A DNA stretch of 64,000 nt from NCBI GenBank assembly GCA_963556195.1, contig OY744523.1:75195945-75259944 (forward strand), written 5' to 3'. Shown here piece by piece: positions 34,131-45,829 of the stretch (its first letter is position 1; each line of letters opens with the position of its first letter). Source of the stretch: Sepiola atlantica (Eukaryota; Mollusca; Cephalopoda; Sepiida; Sepiolidae). A program made the position numbers and the translations under genes. A model generated the notes under the pieces. The model did not search any database and was not told where the DNA came from. It saw nothing but the letters and a program-made list of their open reading frames with translations.

Positions 34131-34777
34131 TATTCTGGAAATAACAAGATTTACGTTCAAATACATGCACAACTCTGTATTAAACATTTGCTATATGCTA
34201 TTTAACTATAAGATATTAGAAATAATCTGCATATCTGATACACAAGTAACAGTCAAGATCCTTTATTGAAATACGGGAAAAAAAGTTGTCTTAAGAAAGT
34301 GCTAGCCGTTATACATAGTTACTATCTTTGAGGCTAAATTGATTTTCTTGTAGGTGCAAAATGAGGTTGCACACGTCTTTATAATTACTGCGCTTTGCTT
34401 CGCACATTAACACCGCCGCTTCCAGAAAGGTTTCTAAAATGTATGAATAACAGGAATCCGTTTCAAAAATAGAATTGAAAGGGGAAAGCAATTTCAATGA
34501 AATTGAATCTATAAGAAAAGAAACGTAAAATTCGCCCTCGCCAAACTAAGAATAATTTAATTTCATAATTAAAAAGTAAACACTTTCATTCGAATCATCT
34601 TTTAATGCAAATGGCGGAAAGTATTTCGAGGCAAAAGAAAAATCATGTCTATAAATGAAATTTTAAATAAAAGCGCTTGTAGAACGCACATTTTCTTGGA
34701 AGAGCGTGCAATAAACGAACTGGATTCTGCTTTCAAGATGCATTTGTTTATTCTATGATACACATGATTTAAAAATA

Positions 34778-35361
34778 GAGGGTGTTCTATAAGTCTTAGG
34801 CACATTTCAACATTGAATATCAATTTTAACTCCTTATATCATCTGAACTATGAAAGGCAGTAAGATGAGATTTTGTTCAGTTTAGACTAAATTAATTAAG
34901 TATTTTGTAAAGTACTTTTTAAGACACGTGAAAGGGTTGTTGTAGAAATCGGAATTTTTATACTTGCTCTTCTGATCGAAGACAGTTCGAACGCTCTCAA
35001 CAATATCATCTGACGTTGAGGGGCGTCCCATTTTCCTAGCTGAACACAAACACCCATCCTTCATAGGTTTACTATGCTATCTCAATATGCACTTTCTGTT
35101 CCTGGTGCCTCTTTTAAAAATTGTGTGTGAATGCACGTTAAACAAGTCCACCTGATTCAGTTTGTCTAAGTTCAAGGACGCAAATCCCCTCTTCTGGTTG
35201 AGTGAACGCCATTACTGGATCTGAGCGAATACGAGCAAATCATTAGCATTGCACGAAACGTAATACATTTATCTTTACAGTCACATAAGTTTCATCTTAC
35301 CACCGCTGATAGTTAAGCAGATATCAGGAATTGAAATGGGCCCCAAACTTCTGGAACACCG
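34778..35361 (-). mobile_element. Internally deleted mariner-like DNA transposon
   Basis: Terminal inverted repeats are visible. The left end starts GAGGGTGTTCTATAAGTCTT and the right end, reverse-complemented, starts CGGTGTTCCAGAAGTTTGGG. Both continue to CATTTCAA, and TA dinucleotides flank both ends as expected for a TA target duplication. On the minus strand a short frame gives RKMGRPSTSDDIVESVRTVF, matching the HTH region of mariner-like transposases (GRPxTSDEtVExVRxxF). It then jumps to KSKYKNSDFYNNPFTC, resembling a C-terminal region. The catalytic core is missing, so it could move only in trans. Total length is about 584 bp. Confidence 0.75.
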
Positions 35362-35540
35362 TATATCATGCACAAGATATCAGCGTGTCTTATTATGTTT
35401 ACTTATTAACAATAACATTAAAAGAATGCATAATAAACACTGGCTAAAGAAACACACATTCTTAGGAGATAGTCAACATACATTTGCGAAACATGTTTCA
35501 TTTATAGTCCCTAGTTATTTACCTTCCCACAAAAGGCAAA

Positions 35541-35732
35541 GTTAGACACAAGGTCAGTTTTTAATGTGGTTAAAAATCAAGCTCACCCAGAAGAGGCACT
35601 CCGGATTGAGATCAAAATAAAAATTGCCTCCGTCCAAAAAGATTTATTTTTCATTATTTGAGGACAAAATAGATGAAGATCAGTATCATAACAGATACTA
35701 CATTTTCCTCGTTGCCAAAAGGCCAAATCCTA
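35541..35732 (-). repeat. U2-headed repeat, copy C
   Basis: On the minus strand the head reads TTTGGCCTTTTGGC, then AATGTAGTATCTGTTATGAT, close to U2 snRNA nucleotides about 10-45. ATACT after the head can pair back with AGTAT. The body has GAGGCAATTTTTATTTTGAT and AGTGCCTCTT. The far end, CACAAGGTCAGTTTTTA on the plus strand, matches the end of the other copies. Confidence 0.7.
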
Positions 35733-36210
35733 TTCGAATTGGTTTTCTTCACAAAAATTGTCAGAAATATTTAAAATCATTACTGTATATTTTTCTGAAG
35801 TTATTTTTAGTCACCAGTTCTCTGCTTTTTTAGGGCACATAACATATTTCCAGTTTATATAATGCAAAAACACGATTATTTTTTATATTTGTTTATTTTT
35901 TAGGACTCTTTCGCTATCTCCCTTTTTAACTATCGTTTAACAATAAAAAAATCATTGCACACTAGATTTGCAAAATCGTACAATTTTAATACGCCATTAT
36001 TATTTTTTTCATTTATCTAATTCCATCTTAAAATGTGCGCTACGTTCTGGAAATATAGTTAAAAATAGATTAATCTATTAGCAAACACATTAAGTTAGTG
36101 AATAGATTTCGTTTCTGAAATCTGTCTTGAGAATTACCTTCTAATGCCTCATGTAAACGATTTATTGAAAACGAATGTTTGAAAAGATATTGCATGATCA
36201 GAAACACAAG

Positions 36211-36291
36211 TTTTCGTCGGAAAACTATAGATGAGCAGCGTTGAGCTAGATCAATACTAAAATAGGTGAGCATTTCAGAATCCCAGCTGCG
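36211..36291 (+). ncRNA. 5S rRNA-derived fragment
   Basis: The order TTTCGTCGG, then GAGCAGCGTTGAGC, TCAATACT, AAATAGGTGAGC and CAGAATCCCAGCTGCG follows 5S rRNA from about nucleotide 30 to 115 (box A AAGCAGCGTCGGGC, then TTAGTACTTGGATGGGAGACC). It is diverged and truncated at the 5' end, so it is a pseudogene or a 5S-derived SINE head. Confidence 0.65.
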
Positions 36292-36309
36292 AAAGGGCCT
36301 GCAACAAAT

Positions 36310-37184
36310 AAGAATCTCTGATTCTCAGAAAAACCTGGTGAATCCATCTATCGTTCCCTATGTATAACTAAAATACAAAGACAGAATGTATTCTCGACTT
36401 TTGGTAGGCAACGAGTTTCGAAGTAGAACAATTCTGAACCAATACCAGTTCTACTCCTTTTACCCTGTCGACTAAAATGTTTCTTTGGTACTAGACTTAA
36501 GCAATATCATTCCTGGAGAAGTGCAGTTGAATGTTTCGGAATGTCTACTTCATTATAACCTTCTTAGTCTACAATTATCAGGGTTATCGACTCCCCTTCG
36601 CGCAGAAAGGGGGTGATTATTAGTCAAGTAATAACATGATTGTGTTATACAAAATGAACGAAAGCAGGCGTTTTTCTCTGTTTGTTATGAAACAACTGTA
36701 TCTACCGATTCGCCATGCTACACAAACGTTGACACAATTTTTTATATACCGACATATTGTGCCATATAAAAGGTCTACTTGTTAAATTAAACAATTAATT
36801 TTGCCACCATTTTTTAAAATTATATACAGAATTTCATAATTAAAATAATATATTTCCACATACATTTAAAAACACTAACCGTGATCTGAATACCCCCCCC
36901 CCTGCAAGATGAAATCGATATTAACCGTATAAAACCCAATCTGCTTGATTATAATATGATTGTTACAGCATAAAGTAAATTTTCCATGGTCTATGGCCCA
37001 TGATCTATTATGCGGTATCACCCATTATCATAACTTGATATTTCCATACTGAAATAGTCAGTTCAGTGTAATATCACATGCCATATTTTCCTATTCGCCA
37101 TAAAAATGGAATGAATATTTTGTTTTTCTTAGTCTTTGCCACAATGACAAATATTTGATCGGAACTCATTATTGAGTGCGTTTG
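36310..37184. other. Unassigned AT-rich DNA
   Basis: Contains a poly-C run at about 36,894-36,902. Nothing else recognisable. Confidence 0.4.
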
Positions 37185-37605
37185 AGTTAAATGTTGAGAC
37201 AATTTCCAGTAAATAATGAAATTTATGTTAGTTGTAGAGATGTCGTTTGTTTATTATACCATGAAAATAGTGCAATGAGGCTTTAACATGGAGATATGTG
37301 TCGGTCCCTACATAATGACGTGTGTGCTAATGTCGAAATAAGTGTTATTTGTTTAATATTTCAGAACATAGTGAAATTTATATTAAATATTACGAGCTAT
37401 ATCGTTCATTTAAGATTACCAAAAATAGTGAAATTTATGTTAAACTTTGAGATAAGTGTCACTTGTTAGGGATTTCTAGAAAATAATAACATTTGTCTGG
37501 AATTATTTGATGAGTCTCGTTTGTTTAGGGTTTCTCGAAAATCGTGATATTTGTATTAAACGTTCCAATAAATTTTGTTTGGTTGAAATTTCTAGATTGT
37601 AAATA
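37185..37605 (+). repeat. Degenerate tandem repeat, period about 57 bp
   Basis: The core ATAGTGAAATTTAT recurs in degraded form near 37,213, 37,268, 37,370, 37,428, 37,484 and 37,541. Each is followed by TTAAAC/GTT, GAGATAAGTGTC and TTGTTTAGG.TTTC-like blocks. There are about seven units, clearly diverged. Confidence 0.7.
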
Positions 37606-37631
37606 GAAAAACTTTCGCATTTATTCATTTA

Positions 37632-37735
<104 letters not shown>

Positions 37736-38044
37736 TATATGCATAGTTATTCCAAGATTTATAATTTATAATCATTTATACACAAAGCAATACATCAAAT
37801 TTACAATTAAAAAAATAAATTCTCTATAGTAAATGAGAACTTTATGTAAACTTACCGTAAACAAAGATTCGTGTCATGAGAATCATGGAACAAAAGTGCA
37901 ATGAGGTGAGCATGGTTCTAAAAATACATAGTCAATTTTAAAAAGCTGTCGATAATTTTCTCCAAGATATGGCATGCTGTAAGATACATAAAAAATCCCA
38001 GATATAATGAAAATAAACAATCTCTTTAAAACAACATTGTGTCT

Positions 38045-38520
38045 GAGATGGGTATATTTGCAAACGACACAACGCTCTAATCTCGCCATGTGGGCAAAAC
38101 GGACGCGCACATATCCGAAGCAATATCTGAATCCTTAGAAAGTGACCTCCAGTCTGTAGTGGAATGGGGTCACACATGGATGGTAACATTTAACACTGCT
38201 AAGTGAAAGCTCATTTTCTTAAACGACTACAAGAAACCTCTTCAACCACCGATTGTCATGGTAAATAACCCCCTACCTGAGAGTACTACGTTCAAACTCA
38301 TCAGCCTAACAGTCACACGTAACATGAATTGGTCTTTGGAACTCCCTTCCTGTCCCTGTTTCCCTGACTGTAATGACATGCAAAAATGTAAAACTAATGG
38401 GAACAAGTATCTCGCCGCCAAACTCCCAATTTAGGATGACCTCCAAAACTGTATCCCTAATTCTCGGTAGAGGCTTACATCTAGTGTGGCAACTTGCCCT
38501 TTTTGAGGTGAATTATGTTA
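38045..38520 (+). pseudogene. CR1/jockey-type reverse transcriptase fragment with internal deletion
   Basis: The plus strand starts at IFANDTTL, a degraded YADDTTL catalytic box. It continues ISEAISESLESDLQSVVEWG and HTWMVTFNTAK, matching the SDLxxVxxWGxxWLVxFNxxKT block. PESTTFKLISLTVTRNMNW then fits the FKLLGLTLT block. At about 38,330 it jumps to LPSCPCFPDCNDMQKCK, the LPxxCFPxxYNLQKFK end motif, so the intervening RT region is deleted. Frameshifts and stops are present. Confidence 0.78.
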
Positions 38521-38570
38521 AAAAGCAAAACGAAAAAAAATCCAATATAGGTCTGAGTGAAATTAATTAG

Positions 38571-41500
38571 AGTTTAATTACTAGAATAGAGGAGGGATAA
38601 TTCAGTTTAACTTATTTAAAACTAAGACGATGGTTTTCCTAGTAAATTAAATCACTTCATATGTATGCACGCTCCTCGAAACCCACTTTTATTAGAAAAA
38701 AATATATTTAAGTGACCTCTTGAATTGTATATGGTTTTCTTCATCAGCATTTTAAAATTTATCAATTACAATCGTTAGTTAGTTAATATTATATAGATAT
38801 ATCTCGAATAGTTAAACAACTGTCCTTAGTTCAGTAACTTTTCCTTAAATAAATATATATATGTATGAAAAAATTAATGATAATAGAACATATATTAATG
38901 ATAGTGATCAAACTGGAAAAGTTAATATAATCATGCTTCTGATAGTCGACCTTTTTCAAAGCCTACTTTTAGGAAAATTATTATGAAACAAAAGTTTATA
39001 TGCACGCAAACAAAGGATATTTAAGCGAAAACAAATTAATATATATATTTGAAAATCGCAAAAGTCAGAATGAATTATAGGTTTACAGCTAAACTTCATA
39101 TTATTTAGGCGGGAAAGAAGAATAAAAGGAAGATTGAATCCAAGAAAAGAAAATTGGTGAAAAAACTATATCTAAAAGCAAAACTAAGAATGCGATATAT
39201 TACATCATTTATATTGATAATTTATTGATGTTTTATTTACACTATTTACTTTGACAGATGCATATAGATTTATATAAATATACATTATAACATGATAAAA
39301 TATTTTTATATATTTATATAAATATATTCGTAGAAAATAAATTTTGTAAATACTTTTTATATTTCGTTATTAATGATCGAAATTTTTGCAAGAGTCTGAT
39401 TAAATCTAAAACAAAATTGTGAATTTTTAAAAAAAGATATAGACAGGCAACACAAAAAGTGAGGAACATACGAATACATAAAAATAGTGATAGAACGTTA
39501 AAAGTATTTAAATAACGTATAATAAAAAATGATATAAATACATTGTAAAATTTATAAATAGAATATAGAACGGAAAAATACTTTTTTAAAAATAGTCAGT
39601 GGAGGCAGATGTACATTTAAGATTATGTATTAAAGCCTAGTAATTATTGAGTAATCAACTGGAATAGAAAATCGGACCTACAAATATATTGTGTTGTCTA
39701 TTATTCAGTGGTGTGATGTGTTTTTCATATGTTTATTTGACTGTAAGATGCACGGCCCATATATTCGGAACCACACTGGTATAAATACATGCTGAATTAT
39801 AGAGCTTTTACGAAGGAAATAATCGTGGCCATTTCTAACCGTCGTTGCTTAAAATGATCTTTCTAGAATTGAAAACTAAAACAAATAAGTTATATTTCCT
39901 GAATTGAACCCGAGCAGTATTGTAAACGGTTATTTTCTCTTAGCGACACACATTTCTAAAAGGATAAGATATTAAGAAAATATACTCTTCCTTATCTGAT
40001 CAGACGTCATATTTTGGCTCAATTTGTTTTCATTCATTATCTATGCGATTTTCTGACTCAGCTCTCCCGAAAAACAACTATTTTGACCTTGTTATTGTCA
40101 CCGCCTTACATTACTTAGGTTGACCTAATGCTCTTACTATTAAGACTATTATTGCTAGAAAGTCTGACTTGTTTTTATCGTAAAAATAACTGCTCTTTGC
40201 TACAATAGTTATCTAAGTCTCCGAATTTTACATTTTTACTCACGTTTGCTTTCAACTATTTTCCGTTTTTTTTGTGTTTAGTTGCCTTTCATGGTTAGCT
40301 TTGTATTCGTTGTTATGTTTCTTTTTTTCTGTAGATTCTTGGTCTGAATATTGCAGAATCCGCATAATGCCAGTGAGTCATCCTTTTTCTTTTTATTCAT
40401 TTCATTAAATTCCCAGCAATATTTACATTGTTTTACTATTCGTGAGAATAACAATTTGAATTCCTCTTTTCCATAGTTTAATGGTCAAGAATTGTATCTC
40501 AATAAAACCTTAGTTATAATGGCTGATCACTAATATACAACGCTATATTAAAATGTATTTTTCGAACTAACTGTACACTTTTCGAAATTCATTTCAGCTG
40601 TAAATTCCTATTAACTTATATTATTGTAATATTATATCACAAGTAACACTTTTAAAAATTCCTCTATGTGTTAAATAGTTTTTGCAAATGAGAATTATGT
40701 TTCATCCATTCTCATAATCTGCTGCGCGTTTTTTGTACGCGTATCTTTTCGATTATGATTTTGCGAACTGAATTACGCTTGCCTGTCGACGAGAAATTTA
40801 TAGCTATTATCTTAAAATATCTGAAATATTATTTCTCAGGAGACATTTTGAAGAAAAATAACTCGGAATTCGCAAATGTTAAAAAAAACGCCCGTTGCAA
40901 ATAACGATCCGCTATGAATAAACAGGTTATTAATAACAATTAATAATAGTCTTGAAAGTTGTTCAAGTCTAAAAACGATATGAAAAAGAAACACACCCTT
41001 TTAGCCCCAAGTCCCTTGTTGAAAAATTATTTCGCTTGTGAGTCAATCAATCTTTTGTAATCACTATATTAAGTTGCTTCAGATAATTTACGTAAATAGC
41101 AATATTTTTGCAGGGATGATCAGTTATTTACCATGAAAAGCTGTTTCAGGATTTCAAAAATTAAACAGTATTTTATCTCATTGCTCCCCAGCATTGTTGA
41201 TCAGGCACCACCTCCATTTAAACAAACTAAAAAAAAACGTTTCGCGTGTCAGATCTAGTTTTGTTCTCCACATTATTTGTCCTAATCTATTATGTTATTA
41301 ATATATTCTCTTTATATCTTTGCTCAAGAAAAATGTTTTTGTTATTTACAAAACTACTAGATTTTATAGTTTAGACGACCCCACAATACTACTTTTCAGG
41401 CCTATTTTTATTACCTTTTTATGTATTATATTACTATTTATTTTATATTATGGTAATCAATATTTTAATTTCATTTAAATATGTTAAAATTAAAAATATA

Positions 41501-41720
41501 TTAAATATATATATACATGTAATTTTTTTATTTTTTCATTGGTATTATACTGAATTTCTTATATAGCTCAGGATTTGCTCTATCATTCTACTTTGATAAA
41601 ATTTTCATGAATTAAAAACGTTTCTCCTTGATTTAAATGTCAAAAATTTGATTTTGCTCCCCACCTTGTTTAATCATTTTTCTTATTAAAGTGACATTGG
41701 GAGGTATAACATATATTAAT
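38571..41720. other. Unassigned AT-rich DNA
   Basis: More than 3 kb without a recognisable gene, RNA or repeat. It could include host intron or intergenic sequence. Confidence 0.4.
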
Positions 41721-41723
41721 CTT

Positions 41724-42035
41724 AGTGTAACACAGGCTTCTATTTATGTTCCTCCCACAAGGTAAGATGTGACCCAAAGTCGGGAAAGTGGGAAAGAACC
41801 AGCGCTCGAGAATTTGAGCACTGGCTGTTTAAAAATTGCCTGGGCAGCCCGTCGGCATTCCCCGGTAGGGGCACCTCAGACAGTAAGCAATAAACTTATT
41901 CCTCCCGAAAGAGGGGAGGCAAAGCCTGGGAGGGTGAACCTCCTAGAACTGCACAGGACCGACAACCACCATTAGACCGGCGTAAATCCAGACCCAAAGG
42001 CCCGGACAATACCGGTTTATTAGGCGGGGGTAACA
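41724..42035 (+). repeat. GC-rich repeat module G1, copy 1
   Basis: Reverse complement of 63,365-63,660. Long shared blocks include TTGCCTGGGCAGCCC, TTCCCCGGTAGGGGC, CAGTAAGCAATAAACTTA, AGAGGGGAG.CAAAGCCTGGG and TAGACCGGCGTAAATC. Base composition contrasts sharply with the flanks. Several hairpins are possible, for example CCTC...GAGG around 41,905. The U2-like head seen beside copy 2 is not visible here. Confidence 0.85.
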
Positions 42036-42095
42036 CGAGCTATTCTAAGAAATTCGGGCATAATGATCCCGTAAAACATATATATGTACTATATA

Positions 42096-42097
<2 letters not shown>

Positions 42098-42180
<83 letters not shown>
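42098..42180. repeat. (CA)n-(TA)n compound microsatellite
   Basis: CA array followed by TA array. Confidence 0.95.
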
Positions 42181-42182
<2 letters not shown>

Positions 42183-42196
42183 GATAACCAATATAT

Positions 42197-42415
42197 ACGA
42201 GGGCTGTCTAAAAGGTATCTGCCCTTAGGCGAGAAAAAATATTTCAAATACGTGACGGGGTTGGCACCCTAATCCCCTTCAAAGTAATCACCTTGTGATT
42301 GCACAGATTTAGCCAACCAGTCCATCCACTACCGGATACACCTCTGGAAGTCTTTTTTTAATGGTGTTCATCTCCGCCATCACGCTATATTCAGCGGGTG
42401 TTAGAGAAGATGCGA
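42197..42415 (-). pseudogene. 3' end of a mariner-family transposase gene with its terminal inverted repeat
   Basis: The plus strand starts CGAGGGCTGTCTAAAAGGTA after a TA, which fits a mariner terminal inverted repeat. The minus-strand frame gives KKDFQRCIR, a stop, then WMDWLAKSVQSQGDYFEGD, the C-terminal signature of mariner transposases (CIxxxGxYFEGD). An A7 run just upstream coincides with a frameshift. The element is truncated about 215 bp from the end, so HTH and catalytic domains are missing. Confidence 0.78.
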
Positions 42416-42959
42416 TGTGTAACACAAATTAAGAAGTTTAACCGATTTAAAAATAGCCGCACATCTGCGGAGTGATCAGCGTTTTCAGTTACACTAAATA
42501 TTTTTCACAATTTTAAGCGTGTTTATATGATCAGGAAAAGAACGTATCTGAGAAATTAAATAAGGCGTAGAAATTAAAAAAAAATCATGTTTAGCTAGAA
42601 GCAGTAGAATATTCATAGACGCATAATCAAAATAAAATAAAATGACTCAGTTTGTTAATCCAAATGACTCAGTTTGTTTGTATCTTATATTCAAGATATT
42701 CACAAAAATAGAAATAGAAAAAAGGAGAATATAGCTATTAGTATGTTACATTTTCGAGATAGATTCATCAAATAGGATTGATGACTGTAATAAATTCCAT
42801 TTGCTTAAGAGCCTATCTCGAACTATAATATTTTAATAAATGTTAATTTAAAATATAATATTTTAATAACCGTTTCATTTAAAATATACATAAGCTCTCT
42901 AAAACATATATTATACATTAAGTATTCACAATTATTATAAAAACATGTTTTCCCGTCAT

Positions 42960-42962
<3 letters not shown>

Positions 42963-43014
<52 letters not shown>
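42963..43014. repeat. (TA)n microsatellite
   Basis: Pure TA array 40 bp left of the following foldback. Confidence 0.95.
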
Positions 43015-43016
<2 letters not shown>

Positions 43017-43052
43017 CAAAAATGGGGATAAAATAATCCGACGTAATGTAAA

Positions 43053-43528
43053 ATGAAAAAGGAAAGCCAAAAACCATGTTATTTATGTATTTATCAACGG
43101 TTAGTCTTTATTGAAAGTCTTCGCCAGAATGTAGAAAAATAATATTGAATATTAATTTTGATTTGTCAGAAAGTGTACAGACTTCGGCATGGCTGTTGAC
43201 GTGAACACTGTCAGCACAGCTGGACTCTGACAAACGTCCTCGCTAAAAATAAATATAAACTAATAAGTCGAAGCCATCAATCCCATTCATTTCGCGTCCT
43301 TTGAATGAGACCGACTACTATTGATAACACCATAACCAAAATCATAGTTTTCATTTTTTGCTTGTTCACGTCAACAACCATGCTGAAGTCTGTACACTTT
43401 CTGACAAATCAAAATTGATATTCTGTATAAATTTTCTACATCGTTTTCTTCATCTTGAGGAACTCTTTCAATAAAGACGAAACGTTAATGAATACATGAA
43501 TAACATTGTTTTTGGCTTTCCTTTTTTC

Positions 43529-43530
<2 letters not shown>
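43053..43530. repeat. Foldback with ~155-170-bp arms
   Basis: Left arm 43,053-43,207 is the reverse complement of 43,363-43,530. Shared blocks are GGAAAGCCAAAAAC, GTCTTTATTGAAAG and GATTTGTCAGAAAGTGTACA. The arms are diverged and the spacer is about 155 bp. The right arm has a weak hammerhead-like order at 43,455-43,484: CTTGAGGA, a helix CTCTTT/AAAGA, then GAAACG. The architecture resembles PLE ends, but no coding sequence is present. Confidence 0.75.

Positions 43531-43576
<46 letters not shown>
43531..43576. repeat. (TA)n microsatellite
   Basis: TA array directly abutting the right foldback arm. Confidence 0.95.
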
Positions 43577-44701
<1,125 letters not shown>

Positions 44702-44837
44702 ATTTAAAGAATTCACATAAAACGTTATAAGGAAATATAATATTTTATGTATCGATTTTCAGTATTTAATTCAACAGTGTTTAATACGTGAGTAGAGCTA
44801 GGAAGTAAGTTATGAAAACATATTTACGGTAATTAAG

Positions 44838-44937
44838 CTACACAGAGGTCTCCGCGTTTCAGCCCTGTAAAAAATCGTCAGGCTAAAATGCGATTCCCTA
44901 CGGGAATAAAACGCTGAAGCCTCTGTGTAGCTTACTT
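44838..44937. ncRNA. Head-to-head pair of hammerhead-like motifs
   Basis: The minus strand 44,887-44,838 has TTTTAGC, CTGACGA, GAAAC, a stem III ACGCGGA/TCTGTGT with loop GACC, the site U-A, and GCTTAATT pairing with stem I. Its stem II is degraded. The plus strand 44,888-44,937 has the intact stem II ATTCCC-TAC-GGGAAT and the same 3' half (CCTCTGTGTAGCTT), but its CTGANGA is lost. Both share AAGCTACACAGAGG with the PLE arms at 4.1 and 5.9 kb, so this is probably a collapsed pair of PLE ends. Confidence 0.6.
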
Positions 44938-44961
44938 GTCATAAACATATGTTAATAGCTT

Positions 44962-44963
<2 letters not shown>

Positions 44964-45010
<47 letters not shown>
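44964..45010. repeat. (TA)n microsatellite
   Basis: Pure TA array. Confidence 0.95.
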
Positions 45011-45012
<2 letters not shown>

Positions 45013-45029
45013 GTAACTTTTTAAAATTA

Positions 45030-45118
45030 TTTTTACTGGCGAGAGGACACCTGTGTGTGTTTTTTTATTCCCTCTACTTAAGCGGTTAAGAATATGCTGA
45101 CTACTGCATTTAATCACT
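45030..45118 (+). repeat. Direct repeat D6, copy 1
   Basis: Shares TTTTTACTGGCGA, AGCGGTTAA.ATATGCT and TACTGCATT.AATC with 45,378-45,480 in the same orientation. It ends at a (TA)n array. Confidence 0.75.
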
Positions 45119-45121
45119 CCT

Positions 45122-45154
<33 letters not shown>

Positions 45155-45216
45155 ATATATATTTATTAATTCAATTTTATAAATTAATTTTTACGTACAT
45201 AAAAGAAATCCATTGC

Positions 45217-45345
45217 CACGCGTTTCTGGCTATAAGCCGTCATCAGCATTGCTACCCTGGGCAGGAATCGAACCCTCGATTTAAGTATCTATATTCTGGT
45301 CTCTAACCACAGGCCGAGAGGCCTTGCCACTATCGATGTACGATT
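45217..45345 (-). mobile_element. tRNA-derived SINE joined to a hammerhead-like core
   Basis: On the minus strand a tRNA-like head (about 45,345-45,255) has TGTGGTTAGAGACC as D-arm/A box and GAGGGTTCGATTCCTGC as a strong B box. Twenty bases further on come CTGATGA (45,246-45,240), a helix GGCT-TAT-AGCC and GAAAC (45,226-45,222). These are the invariant hammerhead core blocks in the right order. The next sequence, ACGCGT, can make a short stem III, but the following base is G, which would not permit cleavage, and stem I is not evident. I infer a degraded ribozyme inside a SINE. Polymerase III promoter boxes would allow transcription through it. Confidence 0.6.
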
Positions 45346-45377
45346 TCTTATCGCCTATCATGTTACTCAGCTGTTTT

Positions 45378-45480
45378 GGTTATTGTTTTTACTGGCGATA
45401 AGACACCGGTGTGTTTATTTTTCATCCCGCATCACTAAGCGGTTAAATATGCTTAATACTGCATTCAATCGCACCATAAT
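45378..45480 (+). repeat. Direct repeat D6, copy 2
   Basis: Second copy of 45,030-45,118, separated by the inverted SINE. Confidence 0.75.
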
Positions 45481-45543
45481 CGGACACACACACAATTTTA
45501 TAAACATTTTCAGAAATTATTTTTTATAATTACATTTTACGTT

Positions 45544-45575
45544 CTAATGACGCGTTATAGCCAGAAACATGTGTC
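45544..45575 (+). ncRNA. Degraded hammerhead-like core
   Basis: CTAATGA, then CGCGTTATAGCCA, then GAAAC. This is the same element tail as at 45,222-45,246 but in the opposite orientation, with the G of CTGATGA lost. Confidence 0.4.
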
Positions 45576-45829
45576 TATGGGTTTAGTTTATGTGCGTAAC
45601 AATTAATGTGAATCCGTTTCTGATAAATGTGAGATGGAAGGTTTTCAACTAAAACTTGAATAAACAAAACCTACAACGAAACTAATACTTCCAAATCTGA
45701 TCTTGATGAATTTAATCTTCTATTGAATTCATAAAGAGAGCATAAGAACATTGAGAGAAACGCTGCCTCTCACGATGGCTTAAAATTGAATTAAACAGAA
45801 TGAGCACTTGAATGACTTCGATAGTGCCT

